This document shows positions 51,897 through 62,120 of a stretch of DNA of 64,000 bases, piece after piece (positions within the stretch are counted from its first letter, which is position 1; each line of letters begins with the position of its first letter). Both the position numbers and the translations under genes were made by a program. The notes under the pieces are model-generated. The model ran no database searches. It was not told the DNA's origin and saw only the letters and a program-made list of their open reading frames with translations. The DNA comes from Oecophyllibacter saccharovorans (GTDB lineage Bacteria > Pseudomonadota > Alphaproteobacteria > Acetobacterales > Acetobacteraceae). The DNA is taken from contig NZ_CP038143.1 of the NCBI RefSeq assembly GCF_006542375.1, forward strand, positions 496,001 through 560,000, given 5' to 3'.

Positions 51897-54800
51897 ATGA
51901 AACTTGGGCGTAGGCAATTTCTCCGTGGCGCAGGCACATGCGTGGCCGGGGCCAGCGCGTTGGCGCTGGGCTTCACCCCTCCCTTCGCCCGCGCACAGGA
52001 AACCCGGGAATACAAGCTCCTGCAGGCCAAGCAGACGCGCAACAACTGCTGCTACTGCTCGGTCGGCTGCGGCCTGCTCGTCTATGGCATCGGCGACGGC
52101 GCCATCAACTCGCAGGAATCGATCTTCCATATTGAAGGTGACCCGGACCATCCGGTCAGCCGCGGCTCCCTGTGCCCCAAGGGCGCGGGCCTGATCGACT
52201 TCATCCATTCCGAAACGCGCCTGCAGTATCCTTCCTACCGCGCGCCCGGCAGCAAGGAATGGAAGCGGATCTCCTGGGATGAGGCCACGAGCCGCATCGC
52301 CCGCCTGCTCAAGGATGACCGCGACAAGCACTTCATCACCCATAATGAGAAGGGCGAGCTGGTCAATCGCTGGCTGTCGACCGGCATGCTGGCTTCCTCT
52401 GCCGCCTCCAACGAGACCGGCACGCTGGACTGGAAGTTCGCGCGCGCCATGGGGATGCTCTGCTTCGACAACCAGGCCCGCACCTGCCACGGCCCGACAG
52501 TGGCCGCCCTCGGCTCGACCTACGGCCGCGGCGCCATGACCAACAACTGGGTGGATATCAGAAACGCCAACACGGTTCTGGTGTTCGGCGGCAATGCGGC
52601 CGAAGCGCATCCCGTCGGTTTCAAATGGGCTGTACAGGCCAAGATCAACAACGGTGCCAAGCTGATCGTGGTCGATCCCCGCTTCAACCGTACCGCGGCC
52701 GTGGCCGACCACTACGTACCGATCCGCGCCGGCTCCGATGCCGCCTTCCTGCTGGGCATCATCAATTATCTGCTCACGCATGACCGCATCCAGCACGAAT
52801 ATGTGCGTGCCTACACCACCGCTTCGCTGCTGGTGCGGCCTGATTACAGCTTTGAGGACGGCCTCTTCTCCGGCTACCGCCCGGGCGAGATCGGCCCCAA
52901 GACCTACGACAAGACCTCCTGGAACTACGAGCTGGATGAGCACGGTTTCGCCAAGAGCGATCCCACCCTCCAGAATCCACGCTGCGTCATCAATCTCCTG
53001 CGTGAGCATGCAGCCCGCTTCACGCCCGAGGTCGTGTCCGAGATCTGCGGCACGCCGATAGAAGGGTTCAAGCTGGTCTGTGAGGCGCTGGCTGAAACCT
53101 CAGTGCCTGAGCTGACCACGACCTGGCTTTACGCGCTCGGCTTCACCCATCACACCAACGGCTCGCAGGTCATCCGCGGGGCGGCCATCATCCAGCTGCT
53201 GCTGGGCAATGTCGGCATGCCGGGCGGCGGCGTGAACGCCCTGCGCGGCCACTCCAACATTCAGGGCTATACCGATCTCGGCCTGCTGTCGCTGCGCATG
53301 CCCGGCTACATGAACCTGCCCATGGACAGCCAGCAGGACATGAACGTCTATCTCAAGGAACAGACAGTCGAGCCGGAGCTGCCAGACCAGGTTGATCTGT
53401 GGCGGAACTTCCCTGAATATTTCGTCTCGCTGATGAAAGCGCTGTGGGGCGACAAGGCCACCAAGGCCAACAACTGGGGTTATGACTGGCTGCCCAAATG
53501 GGACCAGAGCTACGATCTCCTCCACGTTCTGGAGCGGATGCGCCACGGCAAGATGACGGGCTATCTGGCCCAGGGCTTCAACCCGCTCGGTTCCGCGCCT
53601 GACAAGAACTACACCACCCAAGCGCTGTCGCAGCTGAAGTTCCTCGTCACGATGGACCCGCTGGACACTGAGACGTCCAATTTCTGGCAGCATACCGGCG
53701 AATACAACGACGTGCCGACGGAAGAGATCCAGACCGAGGTCTTCCGCCTGCCGACTACGTGCTTCGTTGAGGAATACGGCTCCATCGTCAACTCGGCCCG
53801 CTGGCTGCAGTGGCACTGGAAAGGCGCCAATGCGCCTGGCGAATCCTGGTCGGACGCCAAGATTCTCAGCGCGATTCTCATGAAGATGCGCGAGCTGTAC
53901 CGCAAGGAAGGCGGCGCGTGCCCCGAGCCGATCCTCAACATCTCCTGGAACTACCAGAACCCGCTGGAGCCCCAGCCTGAGGAAGTGGCCAAAGAGAACA
54001 ACGGCTACGCCCTGGCTGATCTCTATGACGAACACGGCAAGCTGATCGCCCGTCGCGGCGAACTGCTCTCGGATCCGCTGCATTTCCGCGCCGATGGCAC
54101 CACCGCTTCCTTCAACTGGGTGTTTGCGGGCTCCTGGACGGAAGCCGGCAACCAGATGGCGCGCCGCGACAATACCGACACGGGCTGGGGCTGCACGCCG
54201 GGCTGGGCATGGTCCTGGCCTGCCAACCGCCGCATTCTCTACAACCGCGCCTGTCTGGACCCGATGGGCCGCCCGTGGGACCCCAAGCGCCGTTACCTGT
54301 ACTGGGACGGCCAGAAATGGACCGGTGCCGACAATCCGGATTATCCGCTGCATTCCCCGCCGGGCAGCGGCGTGGGCCCCTTCATCACGCTGGCCGAGGG
54401 ACGCGGTCGCCTGTTCTCGTGCACGTCTCTGGTGGATGGGCCCTTCCCCGAGCATTACGAGCCGATGGAAACGCCGCTCTCGCACTTGCCCTACCCCACC
54501 AAGTCGCTGCATGACCCGGCAGTGCGCATGTATGCCGATGCCCGCGCGCGCCTCGGCAATGTGGAGCACTTCCCCTACGTGGCCACGACCTACTCCATCA
54601 CGGAGCTGTTCCGCACCTGGACGAAGCATGCGCGCATCAACGCCATCCTCCAGCCCGAGCAGTTCATCGAGATCAGTGAGGAACTGGCCGACAAGCTGGG
54701 CATCGGCATCGGTGACATGGTGAAGGTCTCCTCCTATCGCGGTTACATCAAAGCCGTTGCCGTGGTGACCAAGCGCCTGACCCGCCTCGATGTCATGGGC

Positions 54801-54956
54801 AAGTCCCTTTACCAGATCGGCGTGCCGAGCAACTGGGGCTTCAAGGGTGCAACCAAACCGGGCTTTTTGAGCAACACGCTCACGCCGGCCGTCGGGGACG
54901 CCAACACCCAGACGCCAGAGTTCAAGGCCTTCCTTGTCAATGTTGAAAAAGCTTAA
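51897..54956 (+). CDS. fdnG: Formate dehydrogenase-N/O alpha subunit (molybdopterin, Cys form)
   Basis: A 1019-residue periplasmic catalytic subunit that oxidises formate. The Tat signal is [11 protein letters not shown] 4Fe-4S site follows in [14 protein letters not shown] with SLCPKG. The Mo ligand position in [16 protein letters not shown] is Cys197, coded TGC at 52485, where E. coli FdnG and FdoG have selenocysteine; so this is the Cys form and needs no SECIS element. AGGAT precedes ATG 51897. The beta subunit gene follows by 17 bases. Confidence 0.95.
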   Translation: MKLGRRQFLRGAGTCVAGASALALGFTPPFARAQETREYKLLQAKQTRNNCCYCSVGCGLLVYGIGDGAINSQESIFHIEGDPDHPVSRGSLCPKGAGLIDFIHSETRLQYPSYRAPGSKEWKRISWDEATSRIARLLKDDRDKHFITHNEKGELVNRWLSTGMLASSAASNETGTLDWKFARAMGMLCFDNQARTCHGPTVAALGSTYGRGAMTNNWVDIRNANTVLVFGGNAAEAHPVGFKWAVQAKINNGAKLIVVDPRFNRTAAVADHYVPIRAGSDAAFLLGIINYLLTHDRIQHEYVRAYTTASLLVRPDYSFEDGLFSGYRPGEIGPKTYDKTSWNYELDEHGFAKSDPTLQNPRCVINLLREHAARFTPEVVSEICGTPIEGFKLVCEALAETSVPELTTTWLYALGFTHHTNGSQVIRGAAIIQLLLGNVGMPGGGVNALRGHSNIQGYTDLGLLSLRMPGYMNLPMDSQQDMNVYLKEQTVEPELPDQVDLWRNFPEYFVSLMKALWGDKATKANNWGYDWLPKWDQSYDLLHVLERMRHGKMTGYLAQGFNPLGSAPDKNYTTQALSQLKFLVTMDPLDTETSNFWQHTGEYNDVPTEEIQTEVFRLPTTCFVEEYGSIVNSARWLQWHWKGANAPGESWSDAKILSAILMKMRELYRKEGGACPEPILNISWNYQNPLEPQPEEVAKENNGYALADLYDEHGKLIARRGELLSDPLHFRADGTTASFNWVFAGSWTEAGNQMARRDNTDTGWGCTPGWAWSWPANRRILYNRACLDPMGRPWDPKRRYLYWDGQKWTGADNPDYPLHSPPGSGVGPFITLAEGRGRLFSCTSLVDGPFPEHYEPMETPLSHLPYPTKSLHDPAVRMYADARARLGNVEHFPYVATTYSITELFRTWTKHARINAILQPEQFIEISEELADKLGIGIGDMVKVSSYRGYIKAVAVVTKRLTRLDVMGKSLYQIGVPSNWGFKGATKPGFLSNTLTPAVGDANTQTPEFKAFLVNVEKA

Positions 54957-54973
54957 GGTTTGAGGGACGAAAG

Positions 54974-56029
54974 ATGACCCTTCAGTCACAGGATGTTATC
55001 AGGCGTTCCGCAACGAACGGCCTGACCCCCCCGCCCGATGCGCGCCACTTTGAAGAGCAGGTCACGAAGCTGATCGACGTCACTATCTGCACAGGCTGCA
55101 AAGCCTGTCAGGGGGCGTGCGATGAGTGGAACAACATTCGCGACAAAGTCGGCACCTGCGACGGCACCTACAACAACCCGCGCGATCTCAGTCCCGAGAC
55201 CTGGACGGTCATCCGCTTTGATGAATACGTCGACCCCAACGGTAAGCTTGAATGGCTCATGCGCAAGGATGGCTGCATGCACTGCCAGGAGCCGGGCTGC
55301 CTGAAGTCGTGCCCCGCTCCGGGCGCGATCGTGCAGTTCGCCAACGGGATCGTGGATTTCGAGTCAGAGCACTGCATCGGCTGCGGCTATTGCATGATCG
55401 GCTGCCCCTTCAACATTCCGCGGGTCAGCGAGAAGGACAACCACTCCTACAAGTGCACCCTCTGTGCCGACCGCGTCGCTGTCGGCCAGGAGCCGGCCTG
55501 CGCGAAGACCTGCACCACGGGTGCCATCTCCTTCGGCAACCGCAAGGAAATGCTGGAACTGGCTGAAGCACGCGTGGCCGAGCTGAAAACCCGTGGCTTT
55601 GCCGAGGCCGGGATCTACAATCCGCAAGGGGTGGGGGGCACGCATGTGGTTTACGTGCTCCAGCATGCCAATGACCCCGAGATCTATCACGGCCTGCCCA
55701 AAAACCCGGAAATCAGCCCGCTTGTCCGTGGCTGGAAAGACTGGCTGAAGCCGATCGGCGCCCTGGGCTTCATCGGCACGATTGCCGCAGCCTTCGCCCA
55801 TTTTGCCGGCGTCGGTCCCAATACCGACCAGTATGCGCCTCCGATCGGCGAGGAAGAGGAGAAAACCCTCAAGCGCGAAGAGCGGGAAGTGGACGAGGTC
55901 GTCGACATCCACAACCGCCGCGTGCTGCGCCGCGAGGACAAGGCCGCCAACGAGGAAGCCGCCGCCCTTCAGCGCCAGGCCGAACAGGCCAGCAAGAAGC
56001 ACGACCACAACGACGGCAAGGCCGACTAA
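54974..56029 (+). CDS. fdnH: Formate dehydrogenase beta subunit (4 x 4Fe-4S)
   Basis: A 351-residue electron-transfer subunit. Four ferredoxin-type clusters are visible: [35 protein letters not shown] with CPF, and [21 protein letters not shown] hydrophobic helix ([20 protein letters not shown], residues about 256-275) would anchor it to the membrane. The C-terminal 70 residues are charged and helical, longer than expected. GAGGGA lies 6 bases before the ATG. It passes electrons from alpha to the gamma cytochrome. Confidence 0.95.
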   Translation: MTLQSQDVIRRSATNGLTPPPDARHFEEQVTKLIDVTICTGCKACQGACDEWNNIRDKVGTCDGTYNNPRDLSPETWTVIRFDEYVDPNGKLEWLMRKDGCMHCQEPGCLKSCPAPGAIVQFANGIVDFESEHCIGCGYCMIGCPFNIPRVSEKDNHSYKCTLCADRVAVGQEPACAKTCTTGAISFGNRKEMLELAEARVAELKTRGFAEAGIYNPQGVGGTHVVYVLQHANDPEIYHGLPKNPEISPLVRGWKDWLKPIGALGFIGTIAAAFAHFAGVGPNTDQYAPPIGEEEEKTLKREEREVDEVVDIHNRRVLRREDKAANEEAAALQRQAEQASKKHDHNDGKAD

Positions 56030-56044
56030 GGAAGGTTTGGGGAC

Positions 56045-56728
56045 ATGGAAGACAAATACAAAATCCTGCGGTGCAAATATACCGACCGCCTTCTGCATTG
56101 GGGCAATGCCACCTGCTTCGCCCTGGCCGCCTTCAGCGGGCTTTCCTTCTTTTTTCCCAGCCTGGACATCATGGGGCGTGTGCTAGGCCCCGGGCAGCTG
56201 GCACGCACGCTTCATCCCTTCATGGGCATTGCGGTGTTCTGCTTCCTGTTCATCATGTTCTTCCGCTTCGTGCGCCACAACCTGCCGGACCGTTTCGACA
56301 TCCTGTGGTTCAAGAACATCGTGGGCGTGCTGATGAACCAGCACGGCAAGGACCTGCATATCGGCAAATACAATGCCGGGCAGAAGGTTCTGTTCTGGTG
56401 CATCATGTCCCTGATCTGGGTGCTGATGATCAGCGGGCTGATGGTGTGGCGCAAATATTTCGCGGGCTATTTCTCCCAGTCGGTCCTGCGCGTCGCCATT
56501 CTCGTGCATTCGGCTGCGGCGATCTCGCTCATGATGCTTATCCTGGGTCATATCTACATGGGCATCTGGGTCCGTGGCTCCATCACCGGCATGGTGACGG
56601 GCTTTGTCACACGGCGCTGGGCGCGGGTGCATCATGACCGCTGGCTCGAAGGCATCATGAAGAAGGAAGGCGCTAAGGCCCGTCAGGAGCTGGCTGAAGG
56701 CGTTCCGCCCAATCCCCACGCTCACTGA
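56045..56728 (+). CDS. fdnI: Formate dehydrogenase gamma subunit (cytochrome b556)
   Basis: A 227-residue membrane cytochrome with four hydrophobic helices. Haem-ligand histidines are present in RLLHWGNATCFALAAFSGLS, in ARTLHPFMGIAVFCFLF and in LVHSAAAISLMMLILGHIYM. The helix-4 motif GSITGMVTGFVTRRWARVHH is typical of FdnI/FdoI. It reduces quinone from formate electrons. It starts 15 bases after fdnH with a purine-rich site, and a terminator follows it. Confidence 0.94.
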   Translation: MEDKYKILRCKYTDRLLHWGNATCFALAAFSGLSFFFPSLDIMGRVLGPGQLARTLHPFMGIAVFCFLFIMFFRFVRHNLPDRFDILWFKNIVGVLMNQHGKDLHIGKYNAGQKVLFWCIMSLIWVLMISGLMVWRKYFAGYFSQSVLRVAILVHSAAAISLMMLILGHIYMGIWVRGSITGMVTGFVTRRWARVHHDRWLEGIMKKEGAKARQELAEGVPPNPHAH

Positions 56729-56814
56729 GCCCGGAAATACGCCTTCCGGCTGCCAGACAGCGCTCTCGCCTTTTCCTTGTTCCTGTGGGACACCAGGTGA
56801 GAAAATATTCCAGA

Positions 56815-56840
56815 GGGCCCGCAGACTGCCGGGCCCTTTT
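56815..56840 (+). terminator. Terminator between fdnI and fdhE
   Basis: GGGCCCG (56815-56821) pairs with CGGGCCC (56830-56836) around an 8-base loop, followed by TTTT. It would cut fdhE expression below that of the structural genes, or leave fdhE to its own promoter. Confidence 0.8.
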
Positions 56841-56910
56841 CTGTATCAGGCTCTGATATGGAAAACTCTTCCCCGCCAACCCCTATTCCACGCCTGACCG
56901 CGGAGCCCTT

Positions 56911-57864
56911 ATGACTGCTTCATCCAACCGCCCCGCCCCGCCCCTGCCTTCAGACGTGCCGGTCCCACCCGAAGAACGGACCGGTGGAATCGTTTCCATC
57001 GATCCTGTGCTCTCCCCAGATCTCAAGGCGCTTTATGAACGCCGTATCACGCGGTTGGCAGCACTGGAGGAAAAGGCAGGCGAGGACGGGGGAAACTATC
57101 TCGCTTTCCTCAGACACCTGGTGGAACTCCAGGCCCGCCAGCTTGAGCAGGCCCCCCTTTCTCCCCAGGACATGGCAACCATGGCCGTCTGGCTGAACAG
57201 CACTGTCATGCCCTCTGCGGAAGCCCTTGCCGAAGCGCCCTTCTGGCAGGAGATCTTCCGCACCTTCATTGCAGAACTGGCGCCCTCTCTGCCTGTCCCC
57301 CAGGCGGAAGCATTGCAGCAGGCCTCCAGGGATGTCCCCGAACTGGCCCGGCAGGCCCACCTGCTGCTGACAGGCAATTTCTCTGAAGCAAACCAGGTGC
57401 TGGCCGTTCCGCTGTTTGCAGTGCTGTCTTTGTGCTGGGCCCAGGGGGCGTCCATGCTTCTGGCCACCGAAGAGGCCCGCAAGGCCCGTGCCGAGCCCGA
57501 AGCCGTCAACTGCCCCTGTTGTGGCGCGCTGGCTGTGGCAAGTCTCGTCATGACAGGCGGGCGCGAAGGCCTGCGCTACCAGGAATGCAGCCTGTGCGAA
57601 ACGCGCTGGCACCGCGTGCGCTCCCTGTGCACCGTTTGCGGTGAAAGCGGCAAGCTGAACTACTGGTCGCTTGATGAGCAGAAAGCCCCGGTCGAGGTTG
57701 AAACCTGCGGTGACTGCCTGAGCTACGTCAAGCTGATCCGCCTTGACCGTGACCCGCAGCAGGAAGGCGTGGCTGACGATCTCGGCACTTTCCCGCTTGA
57801 TAGCCTGATCGGTGAGAAATCCTTCACCCGCTCGACCATCAATCCCTTCGCTCTGCCTTTGTAG
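56911..57864 (+). CDS. fdhE: FdhE, formate dehydrogenase accessory protein
   Basis: A 317-residue cytoplasmic rubredoxin-like protein needed for activity of Tat-exported formate dehydrogenases. Four pairs of Cys are visible: NCPCCGALAV, CSLCETRWH, CTVCGES and CGDC, in the C-terminal half. The N-terminal 170 residues are helical. It follows the fdn structural genes, as in E. coli fdoGHI-fdhE, but a terminator stands between them. The DNA after its stop becomes AT-rich within about 350 bases. Confidence 0.95.
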   Translation: MTASSNRPAPPLPSDVPVPPEERTGGIVSIDPVLSPDLKALYERRITRLAALEEKAGEDGGNYLAFLRHLVELQARQLEQAPLSPQDMATMAVWLNSTVMPSAEALAEAPFWQEIFRTFIAELAPSLPVPQAEALQQASRDVPELARQAHLLLTGNFSEANQVLAVPLFAVLSLCWAQGASMLLATEEARKARAEPEAVNCPCCGALAVASLVMTGGREGLRYQECSLCETRWHRVRSLCTVCGESGKLNYWSLDEQKAPVEVETCGDCLSYVKLIRLDRDPQQEGVADDLGTFPLDSLIGEKSFTRSTINPFALPL

Positions 57865-58030
57865 AAAATTTCAAAAATAGGTTTTACCTGATTCAGGCGT
57901 CTGAAAAATGTCTGCCACCATTGCAAACAGGTAATTGCTGCTGCACAAGAACCAACATCCGCACCAGCCTCCAGAGCGCTGGAAAACCTACTGCCCCTCT
58001 AGCGCCCCGAGCTGCGAAAGACCTGCATTC

Positions 58031-58552
58031 ATGACCCCGACCCGGAAATCTTTTCTCGCTGTCCCTGCAGAGGACAGGATGGCCACCTTCATCTTCCTCG
58101 TGCTCACCTTCTTCAGCGGCGGGATCTTCTATTACGTCCGCCTCAGCCAGATTCTCATTCTCTGCCGCAACCGTTTCGAGCCGTTCCCCTATAAAGCCCT
58201 CTTCTACAGCGCCCTTGTTCTGACAGGAACCTTGGGTGGTCTCATTAATATAATTATTTACGCTCTTCCTACGGACGCACAATTGCATTCCACTCCCCCA
58301 TCATCGGATACTCAGGCTCAGGTGGGATTAATAGGCGTTCTCGTTATTGCATGCTTTGTCTGCTGGCTCAGCAAGTGGCTTCTACAGCTCATCTTGGCTT
58401 ATCGAACTGCTCACTCTCTTAGACTGAAAGCTGATGAGACCTACGGTATTGATCTTCCCATCAACAATTTCTTAATCTTTTTCTTCAGCTTCTACTATCT
58501 CAATTATATCCTCAACAAATATGATTTATATACCTCATCTATACCAACATGA
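58031..58552 (+). CDS. Small membrane protein of unknown function at a composition boundary
   Basis: A 173-residue protein from ATG 58031; ATG 58079 (with AGGA 4 bases upstream) would give 157. It has hydrophobic segments at ATFIFLVLTFFSGGIFYYV, ALFYSALVLTGTLGGLINII, VGLIGVLVIACFVCWLSKWL and NFLIFFFSFYYLNYIL. The 5' half is GC-rich and the 3' half is AT-rich, so the gene spans the edge of the AT-rich insert. No family is recognised. Confidence 0.6.
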   Translation: MTPTRKSFLAVPAEDRMATFIFLVLTFFSGGIFYYVRLSQILILCRNRFEPFPYKALFYSALVLTGTLGGLINIIIYALPTDAQLHSTPPSSDTQAQVGLIGVLVIACFVCWLSKWLLQLILAYRTAHSLRLKADETYGIDLPINNFLIFFFSFYYLNYILNKYDLYTSSIPT

Positions 58553-58773
58553 TAAGAAAATTTATTTTTGATTCTAAAACATTTTCTTGGTGAATCTAAA
58601 AAATGTTATAATTCTCATATTTTCCTATAGCTCTAAAACTACTATAAATTTCTTAAAAGAAAAGGTAAAAGAGATATTTCTTAATTCTTTTAGGCATGCT
58701 ATTGGAATCTAGGGCTTAGATCTTTAGAGCTATATCCCTAAAAAAATTATCAATCACAGTAGAACCTTAACAG

Positions 58774-60075
58774 ATGGCACAGATATTAAACTACATTATG
58801 GACTATCATGGTCATATCCTTACTTATGATGGATCAGCTCTTCAATTTGTCTCAATTGAAAATCTCACCTCAGAAGAAGCTGTATGGATTGACCTCGCTA
58901 CGAATAATCTATTTTTTCGTTCTAAACAGGTTTTCTTTTGTGAAAAAGATCGGCGTGTTAATATAACGCAAAAGCCGAATAATTTAGTTCAGATTTTTTA
59001 TGATAATAATTTACTTAAAATTTCCGGCTTAGGTATTTTCGCTGGCGCCCATCCCGAAGGAGAGTTTGTTTTACGTAACAAAGCTGATTTATGGGAGGCT
59101 TTTCTTCCAATTTCTCCTGAAATTCTCAAATTTTTGCAATATGTGCAAAAATTGGGCAATGAGTTAAATGTACATGTTCTCGTTGAGAAATTTATGCTTC
59201 AATACGGAGAAAAGGAATTTTTTATTGACCAAAATAGATCTATTAGTCTTAACGATGATCGATTAACTCTAATTGACGTTAACTCGTCAATAATCGAAAT
59301 ACCAAAATTAAATCCAGCTTTATATTTCTGTGCTTTTTCTTCGAATGAGGCAGTTAAATGTGCTTTATTAGCCATTAAAACATTTGAAATGTTTTCAAAC
59401 GTTGATTTTACATATATTATTTTCACGAATATCGAAGATTTTCCTTTTCCCGATAATCAACCTAACTTGAAAATTATTCATGTGGAATCTTTTGGCATTA
59501 TTAGCCATTTGTACAAGAGATATAGTCAGGATGTAATGAACCATCTCACAGAGTATAGCCCCATAATTTATTCTGATTGTGATGTTATATGTAATGGTGA
59601 TTTAAAAGAATTCGTAAAAGTTGCTAGTGCATCTGAAAAAATCTATACCAATGTAGAGGGAGATAAATCTAAAAAATTCATTATGGAGTATGGTTGGTTC
59701 ATAGGAGATTATTATAAATTCGATGAAACTATTCATGATAAAACTATCTATGCAGTCAACTCAGGAATATTTTCCTTTAAGTCTGTTCAGTCTTTTCAAA
59801 TTGTTTCCGTCAATATGGATCGTATCTCTGCTCTTATTAATGCTAGACACAATGGAATTCCTCATAAATGCTTCGATCAATCAGCTTTTAATTATCTCCT
59901 AACGAAATTTTGTAATTTCGATACTGAGTTTTTGAAACAATATGTTATTAATTGGCCGCATCCAGAATTCTCTAAAATTGATCGAACTGGCCTAGCTCAT
60001 TTTTGCGGCGGATTAGGACAATTTACATCTAAATATGATAAAATGGCTGCTTATGTTGAATATCTTAGCGATTAA
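58774..60075 (+). CDS. Glycosyltransferase-like protein (GT-A fold, GT8-like), AT-rich
   Basis: A 433-residue protein. The C-terminal part (about 183-433) has a GT8-like order: YFCAFSSNEAVKCALLAIKT, the acceptor-side YIIFTNIEDFPFP, a DxD metal site YSDCDVICNGD (268-270), YAVNSGIFSFKS, then CFDQSAFNYLL and WPHPEFSKIDRTGLAHFCGG. The N-terminal 120 residues are beta-rich (HGHILTYDGSALQFV, LATNNLFFRSKQVFFCE) and may be a separate binding domain, perhaps of beta-trefoil kind. Strongly AT-rich codon use points to transfer. The substrate is unknown; a surface glycan role is plausible. Confidence 0.7.
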   Translation: MAQILNYIMDYHGHILTYDGSALQFVSIENLTSEEAVWIDLATNNLFFRSKQVFFCEKDRRVNITQKPNNLVQIFYDNNLLKISGLGIFAGAHPEGEFVLRNKADLWEAFLPISPEILKFLQYVQKLGNELNVHVLVEKFMLQYGEKEFFIDQNRSISLNDDRLTLIDVNSSIIEIPKLNPALYFCAFSSNEAVKCALLAIKTFEMFSNVDFTYIIFTNIEDFPFPDNQPNLKIIHVESFGIISHLYKRYSQDVMNHLTEYSPIIYSDCDVICNGDLKEFVKVASASEKIYTNVEGDKSKKFIMEYGWFIGDYYKFDETIHDKTIYAVNSGIFSFKSVQSFQIVSVNMDRISALINARHNGIPHKCFDQSAFNYLLTKFCNFDTEFLKQYVINWPHPEFSKIDRTGLAHFCGGLGQFTSKYDKMAAYVEYLSD

Positions 60076-60183
60076 TTTGAAACAAATTTTCTTAAGATAT
60101 TATTTTTTTAGATCTTAGGAAAGAAGTAAAGTTGTTTAATTAACTTATACGTGCTCTAAATCCATTGCAAAAAGCTTCCTTTC

Positions 60184-60675
60184 ATGACTTCTCCCACTGA
60201 AACCGCTGCAACCCTGTTTCTCGACAGCATGAATGTTCCTTACGAGACGCGTCACTACGATTACGCGCCGGAGAAGGGACATATTGGCGAGCAGGCGGCT
60301 GAGGCCCTCGGAGCCGCACCTGAAGGGGTGTTCAAGACCCTGGCAGTGAAGGTGGACCGCAAAGTGCCGGCCTTTGTCGTGTTGCCGGTTAAGGAAAGGG
60401 TGGATTTCAAGGCGGTTGCGGCAGCGCTTGGTGGGCGCAATGCCAAGATGATGCAGCCTGATGAAGCCCATGACCGCACAGGCTACGTGCAGGGCGGCAC
60501 GACCCCCTTCGGTTCACGCCAGACCCTGCCGGTGGTCCTGGATGCAAGCGCTGAAGGGCACGAGAAAATCTGGATCAATGCGGGCGCGCAGGGCTTTCTG
60601 GTTTGTCTGGCACCCGAAGAAATCATCCGGGTGACCGGAGCCGTTCTGGCAAAGGTGACCCAGCCTGCCGGGTAA
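60184..60675 (+). CDS. ybaK: YbaK/EbsC-type Cys-tRNA(Pro) deacylase
   Basis: A 163-residue editing enzyme that hydrolyses mischarged Cys-tRNA(Pro). Signatures: GVFKTLAVKVDRKVPAFVVL with the conserved Lys, GGRNAKMMQPDEAHDRTGYV, and GGTTPFGSRQTLPVVLD. The length matches the family. Codon use is host-like, so the AT-rich insert ends just before it at about 60180. Confidence 0.92.
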   Translation: MTSPTETAATLFLDSMNVPYETRHYDYAPEKGHIGEQAAEALGAAPEGVFKTLAVKVDRKVPAFVVLPVKERVDFKAVAAALGGRNAKMMQPDEAHDRTGYVQGGTTPFGSRQTLPVVLDASAEGHEKIWINAGAQGFLVCLAPEEIIRVTGAVLAKVTQPAG

Positions 60676-60799
60676 GGGACAGCACGGGCTCTTTCAACAG
60701 GACGCTTTTCCCTGTAAGGAGCTCTCTGATTTCTCCACGCCTCTTTATCCGAACTGTCCGCTCCGCTTTTCTGTGCCTGGACCAATCCAACTGGGAACC

Positions 60800-60843
60800 G
60801 GCCCACTGAAAACGGGCCAATTGAAAACAGCCCCAGGAAAAAC
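60800..60843 (+). repeat. Three imperfect 14-15 base direct repeats
   Basis: Consecutive units read GGCCCACTGAAAAC, GGGCCAATTGAAAAC and AGCCCCAGGAAAAAC, abutting without spacers. They lie in the 244-base gap between ybaK and the DUF475 gene, which otherwise shows no gene. Confidence 0.5.
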
Positions 60844-60919
60844 GGTCTGAAGCCAGATCCTGTGTGCGATCCACCGGTTTCGGATAGAGAGGCTCTGTCG
60901 AGGGAGCACAACCAGTCCC

Positions 60920-61993
60920 ATGTCCACTTTCCGCTTTTTCCGTGGCGCTTTTCTCTTTACCGGACTGTGCCTGATCCTGGGCGGCTGGCTGGGATACCAG
61001 CAGGCCCATACGGCTGCCGGGGCTGTAAATGCCGTGCTGATCTGCCTCATCCTCGGCGTCATGGAAGTTTCGCTGTCCTTCGACAACGCCGTCGTCAACG
61101 CAACAATCCTGCGGCATATGAGCCTTTACTGGCAGCGCATGTTCCTAACCCTGGGCATGCTGGTGGCCGTATTCGGCATGCGGCTGCTTTTTCCGCTCAT
61201 CATCGTCGCCCTTTCAGCCCATATCGACCCGCTGGCTGCCCTGCAGCTCGCTCTCAGCGCGCCTGACCGCTACGCACAGGTGCTGACAGGCTCCCATACA
61301 GCCATCATGGGATTCGGCGGCGCTTTTCTCATGCTGGTCGGGCTGAATTTCTTCCTCGACCAGGACCGGGACGTGCACTGGATCAGCCTCGTTGAAAAAC
61401 CCTTCGCCCACCTGGGCCAACTGCCCGGTGCGCCGATCGGCCTGACATTGATCGCCGTTCTGCTGACGGCCCGTTTCCTCGTCCCTGCCGGGCAGGCGCT
61501 GACCTTCACTGATGCCGCCCTTTACGGCATCCTCACCTGGCTCGGCGTGGAGGGCATCGGTGCGCTTCTGGGGGCTGAAGCGGGCAAAGCCGGCGCTGCA
61601 ACGGCACGGTCAGGCCTGGCCTCGTTCATCTATCTGGAAGTTCTGGACGCCTCTTTCAGCTTCGATGGCGTCATCGGGGCCTTCGCGCTTTCCAACGATC
61701 TTTTCATCATCACGCTCGGCCTGGGCATCGGGGCCATGTTCGTGCGCTCCCTTACAGTCCTGCTGGTGGAGAAGGGCGTGCTCAGCAACTATCGCTATCT
61801 TGAGCACGGCGCTTTCTGGGCCATCCTCACCCTGGCCTTCATCATGTTTCTCAGCGTGCGTCTCGAGGTGCCGGAACTGGTGACCGGCTGCTTGGGTGGC
61901 GGTCTGATCCTGTTGGCCTTTCTTTCCTCGGTCTTCTGGAACCGGGCACATCCTGAAGCCGCTTCCATGACCCTGTCTGAGGAGACTTCCTGA
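60920..61993 (+). CDS. DUF475 integral membrane protein (TerC-related)
   Basis: A 357-residue protein with about nine hydrophobic segments. Two acidic membrane motifs mark the family: EVSLSFDNAVVNATIL near residue 55 and EVLDASFSFDGVIGAFALSN near residue 245, the paired signature shared with TerC/YjbE-type proteins linked to metal (Mn) export. The function of DUF475 is not established. It stands alone, with three short repeats 75 bases upstream and the Rieske gene 127 bases downstream. Confidence 0.88.
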   Translation: MSTFRFFRGAFLFTGLCLILGGWLGYQQAHTAAGAVNAVLICLILGVMEVSLSFDNAVVNATILRHMSLYWQRMFLTLGMLVAVFGMRLLFPLIIVALSAHIDPLAALQLALSAPDRYAQVLTGSHTAIMGFGGAFLMLVGLNFFLDQDRDVHWISLVEKPFAHLGQLPGAPIGLTLIAVLLTARFLVPAGQALTFTDAALYGILTWLGVEGIGALLGAEAGKAGAATARSGLASFIYLEVLDASFSFDGVIGAFALSNDLFIITLGLGIGAMFVRSLTVLLVEKGVLSNYRYLEHGAFWAILTLAFIMFLSVRLEVPELVTGCLGGGLILLAFLSSVFWNRAHPEAASMTLSEETS

Positions 61994-62120
61994 GGCTCTC
62001 TGCAGGCTCTTTCCGAGCCCCCGCAGAATCGGGCATGATGAATGCTGTGTTACAGCTTCAGGGCAAGACGTCCCGGCCAGGGCAGCTGCGGCATGACTAT
62101 TCCGGAAGGCACAGACGCAC

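Noticed and set aside
51715-51900. A 61-codon frame just upstream of fdnG
   Set aside because: No ribosome binding site, low-complexity Ser/Pro content, and it overlaps the fdnG start; read as promoter or leader DNA.
53100-54989. A 629-codon open frame on the minus strand opposite formate dehydrogenase alpha
   Set aside because: It is the shadow of a highly biased GC-rich gene. The plus strand carries all the family motifs, and the antisense frame shows none.
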